DNA from: Pelodictyon phaeoclathratiforme BU-1
Lineage (GTDB): Bacteria; Bacteroidota; Chlorobiia; Chlorobiales; Chlorobiaceae
DNA: 64,000 nt
Assembly: GCF_000020645.1 (NCBI RefSeq)
Contig: NC_011060.1
Coordinates: 1,192,501-1,256,500 of the forward strand
Direction: 5' to 3'
Shown here: positions 35,138-43,050 of the stretch, in pieces
How the letters are laid out: every line of letters begins with the position of its first letter
Numbering within the stretch: the stretch's first letter is position 1
Program-made: the position numbers and the translations under genes
The notes under the pieces: generated by a model
Told to the model about the DNA's origin: nothing
The model's input: only the letters and a program-made list of their open reading frames with translations
Databases searched by the model: none

Positions 35138-36121
35138 ATGGAAGAAAATAACATCGGGGTTCCGGCTTCGCCATATGTTTCGCGGGGAAACAAAGCTACC
35201 CGTACCGGGTTTGGCGAAGCTTTGCTTGAAATAGGCAGGGAGGATAGTTCTGTTGTCGCTCTGTGCGCCGATTTGACGGGCTCCCTGAATATGAATTTAT
35301 TTCGCGATGCTTTTCCCGACCGTTTTATCCAGACAGGGATCGCTGAGGCAAACATGATCTCCATGGCTGCCGGTCTTGCGACAACAGGCAAAATACCGAT
35401 TGCAGCAACGTTTGCCGTCTTTGCTACTGGCAGGGTTTACGATCAGATACGCCAGTCGGTCTGTTATTCAAATCATAATGTAAAGATCTGCGCTTCACAT
35501 GCAGGGCTGACACTGGGTGAAGATGGAGCTACCCACCAGATTCTTGAGGATATTGGCCTTATGCGTGGTCTGCCAAGAATGACGGTAGTTGTGCCCGCCG
35601 ATTACAGTGAAACCATTCGTGCGACCAGGGCCATTGTGAAGCATCAGGGGCCAGTCTACCTTCGTTTCGGAAGGCCGAACATTCCTGATTTTTCGCTTGA
35701 CGAGGATGGCTTTGAAATCGGCAAGTCGATCGAGCTCCATCCAGGAAAAGATGTTACCGTCATTGCCTGTGGTATCATGGTCTGGAAAGCTCTTGAAGCT
35801 GCGCGTATACTTGAAAAAGAGGGGGTTGGCGTCAGGGTGATCAACATGCACACGATCAAGCCAATCGATACGCTTGCTATCGTTCGCGCGGCCAATGATA
35901 CCGGCGCTCTTGTTACGGCTGAAGAGCACCAGACCTTTAACGGTCTTGGTGATGCAGTGGCCCATGTTTGTGCTCTCAATATTCCGGTACCGATTGAGAT
36001 GGTCGGAGTTGAAGATCAGTTTGGCGAGTCAGGAAAAGCTGATGAGCTTCTGGAAAAATACAGGCTGACAACCGGAGACATTCTTGAAAAAATTTACATC
36101 GCTCTGCGCAGAAAGAGTTGA
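35138..36121 (+). CDS. tktB: Transketolase, C-terminal subunit
   Basis: Pyrimidine-binding and C-terminal part of a split transketolase, 327 aa. It has the TPP-activating glutamate segment GIAEANMISMAAGLA, HAGLTLGEDGATHQ, and the C-terminal transketolase fold (about 200-320, VTAEEHQTFNGLGDAVA). It would pair with the N-terminal subunit encoded 13 kb away at 49093 to form an active enzyme for the non-oxidative pentose phosphate pathway. It heads a plus-strand operon with ybaB, recR and a carotene desaturase. A 1-deoxyxylulose-5-phosphate synthase fragment is unlikely given the motif set. Confidence 0.92.
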   Translation: MEENNIGVPASPYVSRGNKATRTGFGEALLEIGREDSSVVALCADLTGSLNMNLFRDAFPDRFIQTGIAEANMISMAAGLATTGKIPIAATFAVFATGRVYDQIRQSVCYSNHNVKICASHAGLTLGEDGATHQILEDIGLMRGLPRMTVVVPADYSETIRATRAIVKHQGPVYLRFGRPNIPDFSLDEDGFEIGKSIELHPGKDVTVIACGIMVWKALEAARILEKEGVGVRVINMHTIKPIDTLAIVRAANDTGALVTAEEHQTFNGLGDAVAHVCALNIPVPIEMVGVEDQFGESGKADELLEKYRLTTGDILEKIYIALRRKS

Positions 36122-36160
36122 CGGTAATAATTCTATACAATCTACAGGAGATAAGATCAG

Positions 36161-36496
36161 ATGGCAATGCCGAATTTAGGTGATATGATGAAACAGATCC
36201 AGCAGGCTGGTGAAAAGATGCAGGATGTACAGAAACAGCTTGAAAAGATTGTGGCTCATGGTGAAGCCGGGGGTGGCATGGTTAAAGTCAGTGTCAGCGG
36301 CAAGCAGAAGCTGCTCAGCCTGACTATTGATCCTGACATCATGGATGATGCGGAAATGGTGCAGGATCTTGTTCTGGCTGCAGTGAACAATGCTCTGGAT
36401 GAATCTGCAAGGCTTGCACAGGAAGAGATATCCAAGGTGACCGGAGGGATGATGAATCCTGCGGATATTCTCAAAAACCTGAACCTCGGTCAATAA
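36161..36496 (+). CDS. ybaB: YbaB/EbfC nucleoid-associated protein
   Basis: Small DNA-binding protein (111 aa) of the YbaB/EbfC family. It has the MKQIQQAGEKMQDVQKQLEK helix, the GGGMVKVSVSGKQKLLSLTI strand region, and the C-terminal helix (about 70-100, EEISKVTGGM). Such proteins form tweezer-like dimers and are commonly encoded just before recR, as here (6 bp gap). Confidence 0.96.
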   Translation: MAMPNLGDMMKQIQQAGEKMQDVQKQLEKIVAHGEAGGGMVKVSVSGKQKLLSLTIDPDIMDDAEMVQDLVLAAVNNALDESARLAQEEISKVTGGMMNPADILKNLNLGQ

Positions 36497-36502
36497 TTTT
36501 TC

Positions 36503-37117
36503 ATGCGTTATACTTCGGCTGCCCTGGAATCTCTTATTGATGAATTTGCAAAACTCCCTGGTGTCGGACGCAAAACTGCCCAGCGTCTTGCCATGTATAT
36601 TTTGCGTGAGCCAAGAGCTGAGGCAGAAAGGCTGGCCGAAGCCCTGCTTGAAGCCAAAGATAACGTTATTCGTTGTTCTGTTTGCCAGAACATCACTGAT
36701 GTCGGCGTCGATCCTTGTGCACTCTGTACCAGCAAGGCACGTGACCGTTCAGTGATCTGCGTTGTCGAATCTCCCGTTGATATGCTCGCTTTTGAAAAAA
36801 CCGGCCATTACAAGGGGCTCTACCATGTTTTGCATGGAGTTATCTCACCCCTTGATGGTATTGGTCCTGACGACATCAAGGTGCGGGAACTGTTGTTGCG
36901 GTTCACAATGCCGCAGAGTCCAGCAGTCAGGGAGGTTGTTCTTGCCCTGAATCCGACCATTGAAGGAGAAACAACAGCGCTCTATCTCAGCAAGCTTCTC
37001 AAGCCACTTGGCATCCATGTTACAAAAATAGCTCGCGGGATTCCAGTTGGAGCGGAGCTTGAATTTATCGATGAAGCAACCCTTTCACGGGCAATGGAAG
37101 GACGCACGGTTGTATAG
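36503..37117 (+). CDS. recR: Recombination mediator RecR
   Basis: RecFOR-pathway protein that helps load RecA at gaps, 204 aa. Helix-hairpin-helix LPGVGRKTAQRLA, a four-cysteine zinc finger (CSVCQN...CALC, cysteines near 58-75), a Toprim domain with VVESPVDMLAFEKT, and a C-terminal Walker-like region ending in the ARGIPVGAELEFID motif are all present and intact. Confidence 0.97.
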   Translation: MRYTSAALESLIDEFAKLPGVGRKTAQRLAMYILREPRAEAERLAEALLEAKDNVIRCSVCQNITDVGVDPCALCTSKARDRSVICVVESPVDMLAFEKTGHYKGLYHVLHGVISPLDGIGPDDIKVRELLLRFTMPQSPAVREVVLALNPTIEGETTALYLSKLLKPLGIHVTKIARGIPVGAELEFIDEATLSRAMEGRTVV

Positions 37118-37148
37118 CGTTTTTTAAATGCCGTTTCAATTCCGAATA

Positions 37149-38537
37149 ATGAGCTCAGAAAAAAAGTCAGTGTTGATTCTTGGTGGTGGCCTTGCAGGTC
37201 TGACTGCCGCCAAACGTTTAACCGATAACGGGTTTCAGGTAAAGGTACTTGAAAAAAGAACGATCTTCGGAGGGAAAGTATCGGCATGGAAAGATGATGA
37301 GGGTGACTGGATCGAATCAGGAACCCACTGTTTTTTCGGTGCCTACAGTGTACTCTACGATCTTATGAAAGAGATCAAAACCGCTCATGCTGTTGTCTGG
37401 AAAGAGCACCAGCTCACCTATACCCTTGAGGGAGGAAAGCGCTTTACCTTTCATACCTGGGATCTTCCCAGTCCATTGCATCTTCTGCCTGCGATTGTCA
37501 AAAATGGCTATTTTACTTTTGGCGAAATGGTGGCGTTTGCGAAATCTCTGATTCCTCTCGCACTGAAAAAAGAGAAGTATCCTCCAACACAGGATCATCT
37601 GACCTTTACCGAATGGGCAAAAGAGAAAAAATTTGGCAATCGACTTCTTGAGAAGATGTTTCGTCCGATGGCTCTTGCCCTGAAGTTTATTCCGCCCGAA
37701 GAGATTTCTGCCAAGATTATCCTTGATGTTACCGAGACTTTTTACCGCATTCCTGATGCCTCCCGAATGGGCTTTCTCAAAGGATCTCCCCAAGAATATC
37801 TGACACAGCCCCTTATTGACTACTCGGAATCGAGGGGAGCAATTTTCAAGAATGGAACAGTTGTCGATGAGTTGCTTTTCGATGGCGCTGAAATTAATGG
37901 CGTTCAGCTTCGCAATGGCGAGATTCTGACAGCCGATTACTACCTTTGCGCACTGCCGATTCATAATCTGAAAAGGGTTTTGCCTGATAATCTCAAACGC
38001 CATGACCCGTTTTTTGGTGATCTTGACAAGCTTGAAGGGGTTCCTGTGATTTCTGTCCAGATCTGGTACGACCGTGAAATTACCTCTGCCGATAATGTGC
38101 TTTTCTCTCCTGATGGAGTCATTCCTGTTTATGCCAACCTTGCCCGTACCACACCTGAATACACAACACTCAGAGGAGAACCCTTCAAGGGCAAAACCCG
38201 TTTCGAGTTCTGTGTAGCTCCGGCAAAAGATCTTATTGCACTCTCAAAGGAGGAGATTATCCGCCTTGTTGACTTGAGTGTCAGAAATTGCTATCCAGAA
38301 ACGTCACACGGCGCAAAAATTCTGAAGTCAACAGTAGTCAAAATTCCCCAATCGGTCTATGCGCCACTACCTTTCATGGAGCAGTACCGTCCCACACAGA
38401 AAACACCGATCCGAAACCTTTTTCTTGCAGGCGGATTTTCTCAGCAACTCTATTACGACTCTATGGGTGGTGCCGTGATGAGTGCAAATCTTGCTGTGGA
38501 TGGGATTGTGAAAGATGCCAGGTTGAGAGAGGGTTAG
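37149..38537 (+). CDS. crtP: Phytoene/zeta-carotene desaturase, plant and cyanobacterial type
   Basis: FAD-dependent carotene desaturase, 462 aa from the ATG at 37149 (MSSEKKSVLILGGG). It has the dinucleotide motif LILGGGLAGLTAAKRL, GGKVSAWKDDEGDWIESG, MALALKFIPPEEISA, VPVISVQIWYDR and the C-terminal FAD segment LAGGFSQQLYYDSMGGA. Green sulfur bacteria use the poly-cis pathway (CrtP, CrtQ, CrtH) toward chlorobactene or isorenieratene. The AWKDDEGDW and VQIWYDR blocks resemble phytoene desaturase (CrtP) more than CrtQ, but the two are close and this is my best guess. It ends a plus-strand operon 31 bp after recR. It needs a quinone acceptor in the membrane. Confidence 0.88.
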   Translation: MSSEKKSVLILGGGLAGLTAAKRLTDNGFQVKVLEKRTIFGGKVSAWKDDEGDWIESGTHCFFGAYSVLYDLMKEIKTAHAVVWKEHQLTYTLEGGKRFTFHTWDLPSPLHLLPAIVKNGYFTFGEMVAFAKSLIPLALKKEKYPPTQDHLTFTEWAKEKKFGNRLLEKMFRPMALALKFIPPEEISAKIILDVTETFYRIPDASRMGFLKGSPQEYLTQPLIDYSESRGAIFKNGTVVDELLFDGAEINGVQLRNGEILTADYYLCALPIHNLKRVLPDNLKRHDPFFGDLDKLEGVPVISVQIWYDREITSADNVLFSPDGVIPVYANLARTTPEYTTLRGEPFKGKTRFEFCVAPAKDLIALSKEEIIRLVDLSVRNCYPETSHGAKILKSTVVKIPQSVYAPLPFMEQYRPTQKTPIRNLFLAGGFSQQLYYDSMGGAVMSANLAVDGIVKDARLREG

Positions 38538-38676
38538 CCAGATTGCTTTTCTTTCCCGAGGTACCCAAAGAGCACTTAAACATACGATAAAATGCATTTA
38601 TATAGATCGTTTCAGTCATCAATGACTTGATGTCGCCCTCCTCCTAAAACTCGGGATTGACGCATACTGTCACGGT

Positions 38677-40524
38677 TTAATCATCATTTGTGCGTGGCAG
38701 TGACAAGGTAAAAATTGTGCCACCTTCTGCTGGCGTAGTGAAGGCGAGAGTTCCCTTGTGTGTGACGACAATAATATCCCAGGAAATGCTTAAGCCCAGT
38801 CCGGTACCATTTCGTGAGTTTTTGGTGGTAAAAAAAGGGTTGAAAATATCTTTTTGGATTGCTTCAGGGATGCCAGGACCATCATCTGCAATTGAACAGT
38901 AAACATTGCTGCTGTCGAACCATGTTTGAATGGTGATGGTTCCGTTTGCATGTCGTTTCTGGGACTGTATGGCGTGGACACTGTTGATAATCAGGTTGAG
39001 AAAGACCTGATTGATCTGTTCCGGATTGCAGGCGATAAGCGGTAACTCTCCAAGGGTGGTCTTAATATCTGCGCAAGAGCTGTATTCATGACGTGCGATG
39101 GTGAGGGTGTCGATGATCCCTTGATTGATGTCGAAAGGAATCTTCTTGTCTATTGCGTAGCGGTGCGACAAGTTTCTCATGCTGTTGATGACTGCGGTAA
39201 TGCGTTCGAAGCCACGTTGGGACTCGACTATAATCTCGGGAATATCATCAATCAGCATCTCTACATTAAGCTCGGACTCTCTTTTGCGCAGTTTTTGTAC
39301 GTCGAGTGGAGAGAGCGTTCCATCCTCAAATTTTTGGGTTACTATTTTGTACTCTGTCAGTATAATTCGCAAGTCAGAGGTAATCTCCCGAATATTTGCA
39401 AAATTGATAGCGATGAAATTCAGGGGATTGTTGATTTCATGAGCCATGCCAGCGGCAAGTTGGCCGACCATCTCCATTTTCTGTGATTGCTGAAGCTGCT
39501 GCTGAAGTTTTTCCCGTTCCTCTTCGGCAATTTTTTTTGCTACAATATCCCACGTCAGGTTGGCAAGTATAGTTACCCAGCGCACATCGTTCCCATCATA
39601 TGGCTCGGGTTTGTTACCAACACCCATTGTAGCAACTATCCTGTCGTTCCGAATGACAGGAACCACCAGTTCACGTATGAGCTCTGTCTCGCATTCTTTT
39701 GCCATCCCCATGTAATGCTTGATTGCTGGCTCATAATTGTTCATCACTGCTCTTTGCTCTCGTATGGCATCAGCCCATATTCCAGACTTATCCAACGGTA
39801 TATGCTTTCTCTTTTCTTTTCCTGGGCAGATCACTTTTTCGGTATTGGTTGAGACTGACTGCAGAGAAAGTGACATCTGATCTTTTGCTACAAAAAAAGC
39901 AAATCCAATCCTGCTTTGGGTTATTTGTTCAGCCTCGTCGAGAGTTGTCTGCAGTAATTGCTCCACCGATGAGCATTCAGCCATCTGGAGAATGCGAAGC
40001 CGGAATGTCAGGAGAAATTCGTAGTACTTGCGTTCGGTGACTTCATCGAACATCGAAACGAAATATCCTTTTTGCGGGCAGTATACGGAAACGTCAAACC
40101 ATTTTTTCAAATGTTCAATATAGATTTCAAACCGATCAGGAATTCCTGTTTCGGCTACCCGAAAATGTTTTTCGAGAAACTTCGACTGAGTCTTGTTGAT
40201 GTCCGGAAAAATCTCGGATATTTTTTTTCCAATAACATTTTTCAAACCGGTTATGGTCTCATAACCAGTGTTAACCTCTTGATGGATAAAATCGATCGCA
40301 GCTCTCTTTTCGTAAATGACTTTGCCATAAACGTAACCATTTCGCATGTAATCGATGAGATTTCTGTGTGAGGTTTTGTAGTCCAATACCGTGTTGTCGT
40401 GCAAAGGGAGTGCTGCCTTTTGTTTTTTCTGAATTATTGCGTCAAGCGATTTTTTTCGCGCTTGCTGGCACTTTTCAGTCGCCGGAAACTCATCAGAAAC
40501 TATTTTCTTGTTTTTCATGGACAA
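38677..40524 (-). CDS. Sensor histidine kinase (PAS, GAF, HisKA, HATPase)
   Basis: A 615 aa cytoplasmic kinase with no membrane segments. An N-terminal extension (1-60) is followed by a PAS domain (about 65-175), GAF (about 180-335), a coiled linker, HisKA with phospho-acceptor His362 in GMAHEINNP, and HATPase_c with NxxxN (FLNLIINSVHA), DDGPGIP and GTGLGLSIS. There is no receiver domain and no adjacent response regulator. The block WDIVAKKIAEEEREKL and surrounding residues nearly repeat the hybrid kinase at 10444. It converges on crtP with 139 bp between. The signal is unknown. Confidence 0.92.
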   Translation of the reverse strand: MSMKNKKIVSDEFPATEKCQQARKKSLDAIIQKKQKAALPLHDNTVLDYKTSHRNLIDYMRNGYVYGKVIYEKRAAIDFIHQEVNTGYETITGLKNVIGKKISEIFPDINKTQSKFLEKHFRVAETGIPDRFEIYIEHLKKWFDVSVYCPQKGYFVSMFDEVTERKYYEFLLTFRLRILQMAECSSVEQLLQTTLDEAEQITQSRIGFAFFVAKDQMSLSLQSVSTNTEKVICPGKEKRKHIPLDKSGIWADAIREQRAVMNNYEPAIKHYMGMAKECETELIRELVVPVIRNDRIVATMGVGNKPEPYDGNDVRWVTILANLTWDIVAKKIAEEEREKLQQQLQQSQKMEMVGQLAAGMAHEINNPLNFIAINFANIREITSDLRIILTEYKIVTQKFEDGTLSPLDVQKLRKRESELNVEMLIDDIPEIIVESQRGFERITAVINSMRNLSHRYAIDKKIPFDINQGIIDTLTIARHEYSSCADIKTTLGELPLIACNPEQINQVFLNLIINSVHAIQSQKRHANGTITIQTWFDSSNVYCSIADDGPGIPEAIQKDIFNPFFTTKNSRNGTGLGLSISWDIIVVTHKGTLAFTTPAEGGTIFTLSLPRTNDD

Positions 40525-40878
40525 TTATTAACAACAGGTCAGCCATTGGGAAGCAAAAACAGTGCACTGGATGAGCAGCAATTCGAGGCAGACCCGTAGA
40601 ATCGTTTCGTCTGCTGCTTTTCTGATAGGCTACAATTCCGCCTGGTCTGCCGGGAGGAAGCGGAATCGCCATTTTCCGACAACAAGACCCTCCGGTAAAT
40701 GTCAACAAAAAGTCATTCTGCAGGATGAAGTTGAAGAGTGATTTTTTGCTTAACCAATAAAAAAATTCACGTCGTTTCTAATATATTAATATTTTACGTT
40801 TAAATGGGTAGTTATAAATTCTAAGCGAGTGCTTTTCAAATTGCCGTTATTTATTCTAATTTTTGGAGTTAAAGCTGA
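40525..40878. other. Divergent intergenic region, kinase / flavoprotein
   Basis: About 354 bp. Near the kinase start it is balanced in composition; near the flavoprotein it is very A/T-rich (CTAATATATTAATATTTTAC around 40780-40800), which could hold promoters. A GGAG lies about 12 bases before the ATG at 40879. No hairpin or coding frame stands out. Confidence 0.45.
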
Positions 40879-41550
40879 ATGCGGCGGCAGGTTCATAATA
40901 AAAACAACGTAACATTGAAAGTTATAGCAGTTAACGGGAGTCCTCGCAAAGAGGGGAATACCTATCATGCACTGATGGGAGTTGGTCGGCAGTTACAGGA
41001 AAACGGTATTGCTTTTGAAATCCTTCATATTGGCAATCAGGCTGTAAGAGGTTGTCTGGCTTGCGGAACATGCGCTAAAAACAGGGATGAAAAATGTACC
41101 ATTACGACGGATCCATTGAATGAATGGATTCAGCAACTGAAGGCTGCTGACGGTATTATCCTTGCCTCCCCGGTCTATTATGCAGGTATTGCCGGTACCA
41201 TGAAATGTTTTCTTGACAGGGCATTCTATGTAGCCGGAGCCAATGGCGGCTTGTTCCGCCAGAAAGTGGCAGCCGCAGTTGTGGCTGTTCGTCGTACTGG
41301 AGGATCATCCACCTTCGACAGCCTGAACCATTATCTGACCTATGCAGAAATGATTCTTGCAACTTCAAACTATTGGAATATTACCCACGGAAGAGCTCCT
41401 GGTGAAGTGTTGCAGGATGGCGAAGGTGTCCAGATTATGGATGTACTTGGACGAAATATGGCCTGGTTGCTCAAAATGCGTGAGCAGACAAAAGTACTGC
41501 TTCCCGGTCCGGAACCAGTCAAAAAGGTTTTCACGAGCTTTATCCGATAA
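40879..41550 (+). CDS. Flavodoxin-fold NAD(P)H:FMN oxidoreductase, iron-sulfur-flavoprotein-like
   Basis: A 223 aa flavoprotein of the FMN-reductase / iron-sulfur flavoprotein superfamily. The FMN phosphate loop is AVNGSPRKEGNTYHAL, followed by a cysteine cluster CLACGTCAKNRDEKC (about 58-72) that resembles, but does not fully match, the compact cluster motif of archaeal iron-sulfur flavoproteins. SPVYYAGIAGTMKCFLDR is the second flavin motif. Members reduce quinones, metals or nitro compounds; the substrate is unknown. A GTG or TTG start further in (near 40912) is possible. It is transcribed away from the sensor kinase at 38677 and toward two tRNA genes. Confidence 0.85.
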   Translation: MRRQVHNKNNVTLKVIAVNGSPRKEGNTYHALMGVGRQLQENGIAFEILHIGNQAVRGCLACGTCAKNRDEKCTITTDPLNEWIQQLKAADGIILASPVYYAGIAGTMKCFLDRAFYVAGANGGLFRQKVAAAVVAVRRTGGSSTFDSLNHYLTYAEMILATSNYWNITHGRAPGEVLQDGEGVQIMDVLGRNMAWLLKMREQTKVLLPGPEPVKKVFTSFIR

Positions 41551-41640
41551 CCGCCGATTTCGAGCTTGAAAATTGTCTTTACTTTTCTGTGGAAATTCTT
41601 ATCTTCAATCCCCTGATTCGATTCAGTGAATTGTCAGCAG

Positions 41641-41713
41641 GCCCTTGTAGCTCAGTGGATAGAGTACTAGTTTCCGAAACTATTGGTCGGCAGTTCGAAT
41701 CTGCCCAAGGGCA
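41641..41713 (+). tRNA. tRNA-Arg (anticodon CCG)
   Basis: Cloverleaf: acceptor GCCCTTG (41641-41647) with CAAGGGC (41706-41712), D stem GCTC/GAGT, anticodon loop TTCCGAA with CCG at 41674-41676, and T arm GGCAG-TTCGAAT-CTGCC. One C-U mismatch closes the anticodon stem. CCA is not encoded. Confidence 0.93.
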
Positions 41714-41731
41714 CAGGAGAATAAGAGATTT

Positions 41732-41804
41732 CGGGGTGTGGCTCAGTTGGTAGAGTGCTGCGTTCGGGACGCAGAGGTCGTGGGTTCGAGTCCCGCCACC
41801 CCGA
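41732..41804 (+). tRNA. tRNA-Pro (anticodon CGG)
   Basis: Acceptor CGGGGTG (41732-41738) with CACCCCG (41797-41803), anticodon stem CTGCG/CGCAG, loop TTCGGGA with CGG at 41765-41767, T loop TTCGAGT. CCA is not encoded. It lies 18 bp after tRNA-Arg, so the two form one transcription unit. Confidence 0.95.
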
Positions 41805-41841
41805 CACAAGAGTAGTTCCATGGCGTTCCATAGTGTCCGCA

Positions 41842-41872
41842 AGCCCCTGTACAAGCAGGGGTTTTTGCTTTT
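41842..41872 (+). terminator. Intrinsic terminator after the tRNA pair
   Basis: CCCCTG (41844-41849) pairs with CAGGGG (41856-41861) and is followed by TTTTTGCTTTT. It ends the tRNA-Arg/tRNA-Pro transcript. Confidence 0.85.
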
Positions 41873-42133
41873 CCGTTGTTCGCTTTCATGCTGTATTGTT
41901 CGTTATAATCCGCTTGTTTTTGGTAAGCTTTGAAGAGTTATTCCTGTAAACGACGTTAATGCCTTCAAAAAGTCAGGACGAAGCGTCTTGAGGAGAGCAG
42001 AAGGATGATGCAAGCTTGGGCCAGACTATCTGGACAAGATAAAGTTGTAACGTGCATGTATCGGAAATTTGCACAAAGGGCGTATCTTAACGAAGTGCAT
42101 CAAATTACCATTTCATTCAACAGAGGGTAGATC

Positions 42134-42394
42134 ATGACGACCAAAACAAAACGGCAACAAGTCACCTTCAAGATTCCAAAAGAGACCAATGACCGCCTTA
42201 CTGCTCTTGCCGTAGCGACCAGACGGACGAAAACGTTTGTCCTGGAGGAGGCTGTTTCAGCTTACCTGAACTATAACGAGTGGCAGATTCAAAGCATTCA
42301 GAGGGGATTGGAAGATATGAAAGCTGGTCGAGTAACCCCTATTGAAGATGTTATTGCTGAATTGGAGGCAGAGCTTGAAAATTGTCCTGACTAA
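42134..42394 (+). CDS. Ribbon-helix-helix antitoxin
   Basis: An 86 aa CopG/RHH-type DNA-binding protein. The N-terminal strand and helices VTFKIPKETNDRLTALAVATRRT form the ribbon-helix-helix, followed by a helical tail (EDMKAGRVTPIEDVIAELEAELE) typical of antitoxins that wrap the toxin. It partly overlaps the toxin gene and would repress the pair's own promoter. The 260 bp before it lack a recognisable gene. The pair lies next to a tRNA cluster, a common place for acquired DNA. Confidence 0.88.
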   Translation: MTTKTKRQQVTFKIPKETNDRLTALAVATRRTKTFVLEEAVSAYLNYNEWQIQSIQRGLEDMKAGRVTPIEDVIAELEAELENCPD

Positions 42395-42650
42395 GGAGGC
42401 GAAGGATTCTCTTCGTGAGATAGAGTCCTATATTGGCCAGACCAGCAAAAGAGCAGCCCAGCAAACTATCATCACCATTTTGAATAAGATCACCAGGCAG
42501 TTGCCTGCACATCCTCAGAGCGCAAAGCCTGGCATATTAACTGATACCAGGGAACTCTACTTCTCTGATGTACCATACTGCGTTATCTACACTTCGGATA
42601 ACAAGACGATTACTGTACTGTCAATATTCCACACAGCGCAGAGCCGGTGA
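42375..42650 (+). CDS. RelE/ParE-family toxin with TTG start
   Basis: A 91 aa protein of the RelE/ParE superfamily: LTKEAKDSLREIESYIGQTS, LPAHPQSAKPGI, TRELYFSDVPYCVIYTSDN, ITVLSIFHTAQSR. The best start is TTG at 42375 because GGAGG lies at 42364-42368 with a six-base gap and it yields the usual KIVLTKEA opening. Upstream codons are not family-like. It overlaps the antitoxin gene by 20 bases. ParE members inhibit gyrase and RelE members cleave mRNA; the ending favours ParE but is not decisive. Confidence 0.88.
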   Translation: MKIVLTKEAKDSLREIESYIGQTSKRAAQQTIITILNKITRQLPAHPQSAKPGILTDTRELYFSDVPYCVIYTSDNKTITVLSIFHTAQSR

Positions 42651-42876
42651 AACCGTGTTTCCAGGCCAGTTCTGTTGGCGGAGGTCTTTTTTGGCTTTCG
42701 ATATCACGTCGGTAGGCGAGTTGCGCAGCTCATTGGCCTGAACAAGCCCTTCACTCTGCACCGAGAGCGAACTGGTACGAAGACGGTAGAACGCCTTATC
42801 GGCCCGATTCTGCTGAGCCCTAATCTCCGGGTTCAGGCGCGGCGTTTCCCGAACATTGTACGCCTTGGAACAAACT
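42651..42876 (-). other. Unidentified degraded stretch between the toxin-antitoxin pair and the HsdM fragment
   Basis: A minus-strand open frame (within 42621-42956) reads protein-like, with EIRAQQNRADKAFYRLRTSS followed by LVQANELRNSP and DVISKAKKDLRQQNW. It has no proper start and runs into the toxin gene on the opposite strand. I do not recognise it. It may be a second gene remnant from the same restriction or accessory locus. Confidence 0.4.
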
Positions 42877-43050
42877 TTCGGGGGTAGCCACACGGGCAAA
42901 TCCATCTTCATCGGCAAAGGTGTGTCATGCGGCGACAACGCGTTCGATGTGTTCATCCGTCAAAAAGCTCTGCGTCCGTTCGCAGGTCACTTCGTTGATG
43001 GCGTTGATGAAAAGCACCTTGTTTGCAGCATGGTCTCCGCATGGTAAAAG
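42877..43050 (-). pseudogene. HsdM (type I restriction N6-adenine methyltransferase) C-terminal remnant
   Basis: Reading the minus strand from 43050 gives KVLFINAINEVTCERTQSF, LTDEHIERVVAA, a TGA stop (42925-42927) where the family has Tyr or Gln, then HTFADEDGFARVATPE. This is the conserved C-terminal region of HsdM. The fragment lacks the catalytic NPPF domain, is interrupted by the stop, ends abruptly after ATPE, and is cut at its upstream side by the 3' end of the NRAMP gene (43051). It is a relic of a lost type I system. Confidence 0.72.

Noticed and set aside
41998..42131. A 41-codon frame just before the antitoxin
   Set aside because: Too short, no recognisable features, and the antitoxin has its own start region.
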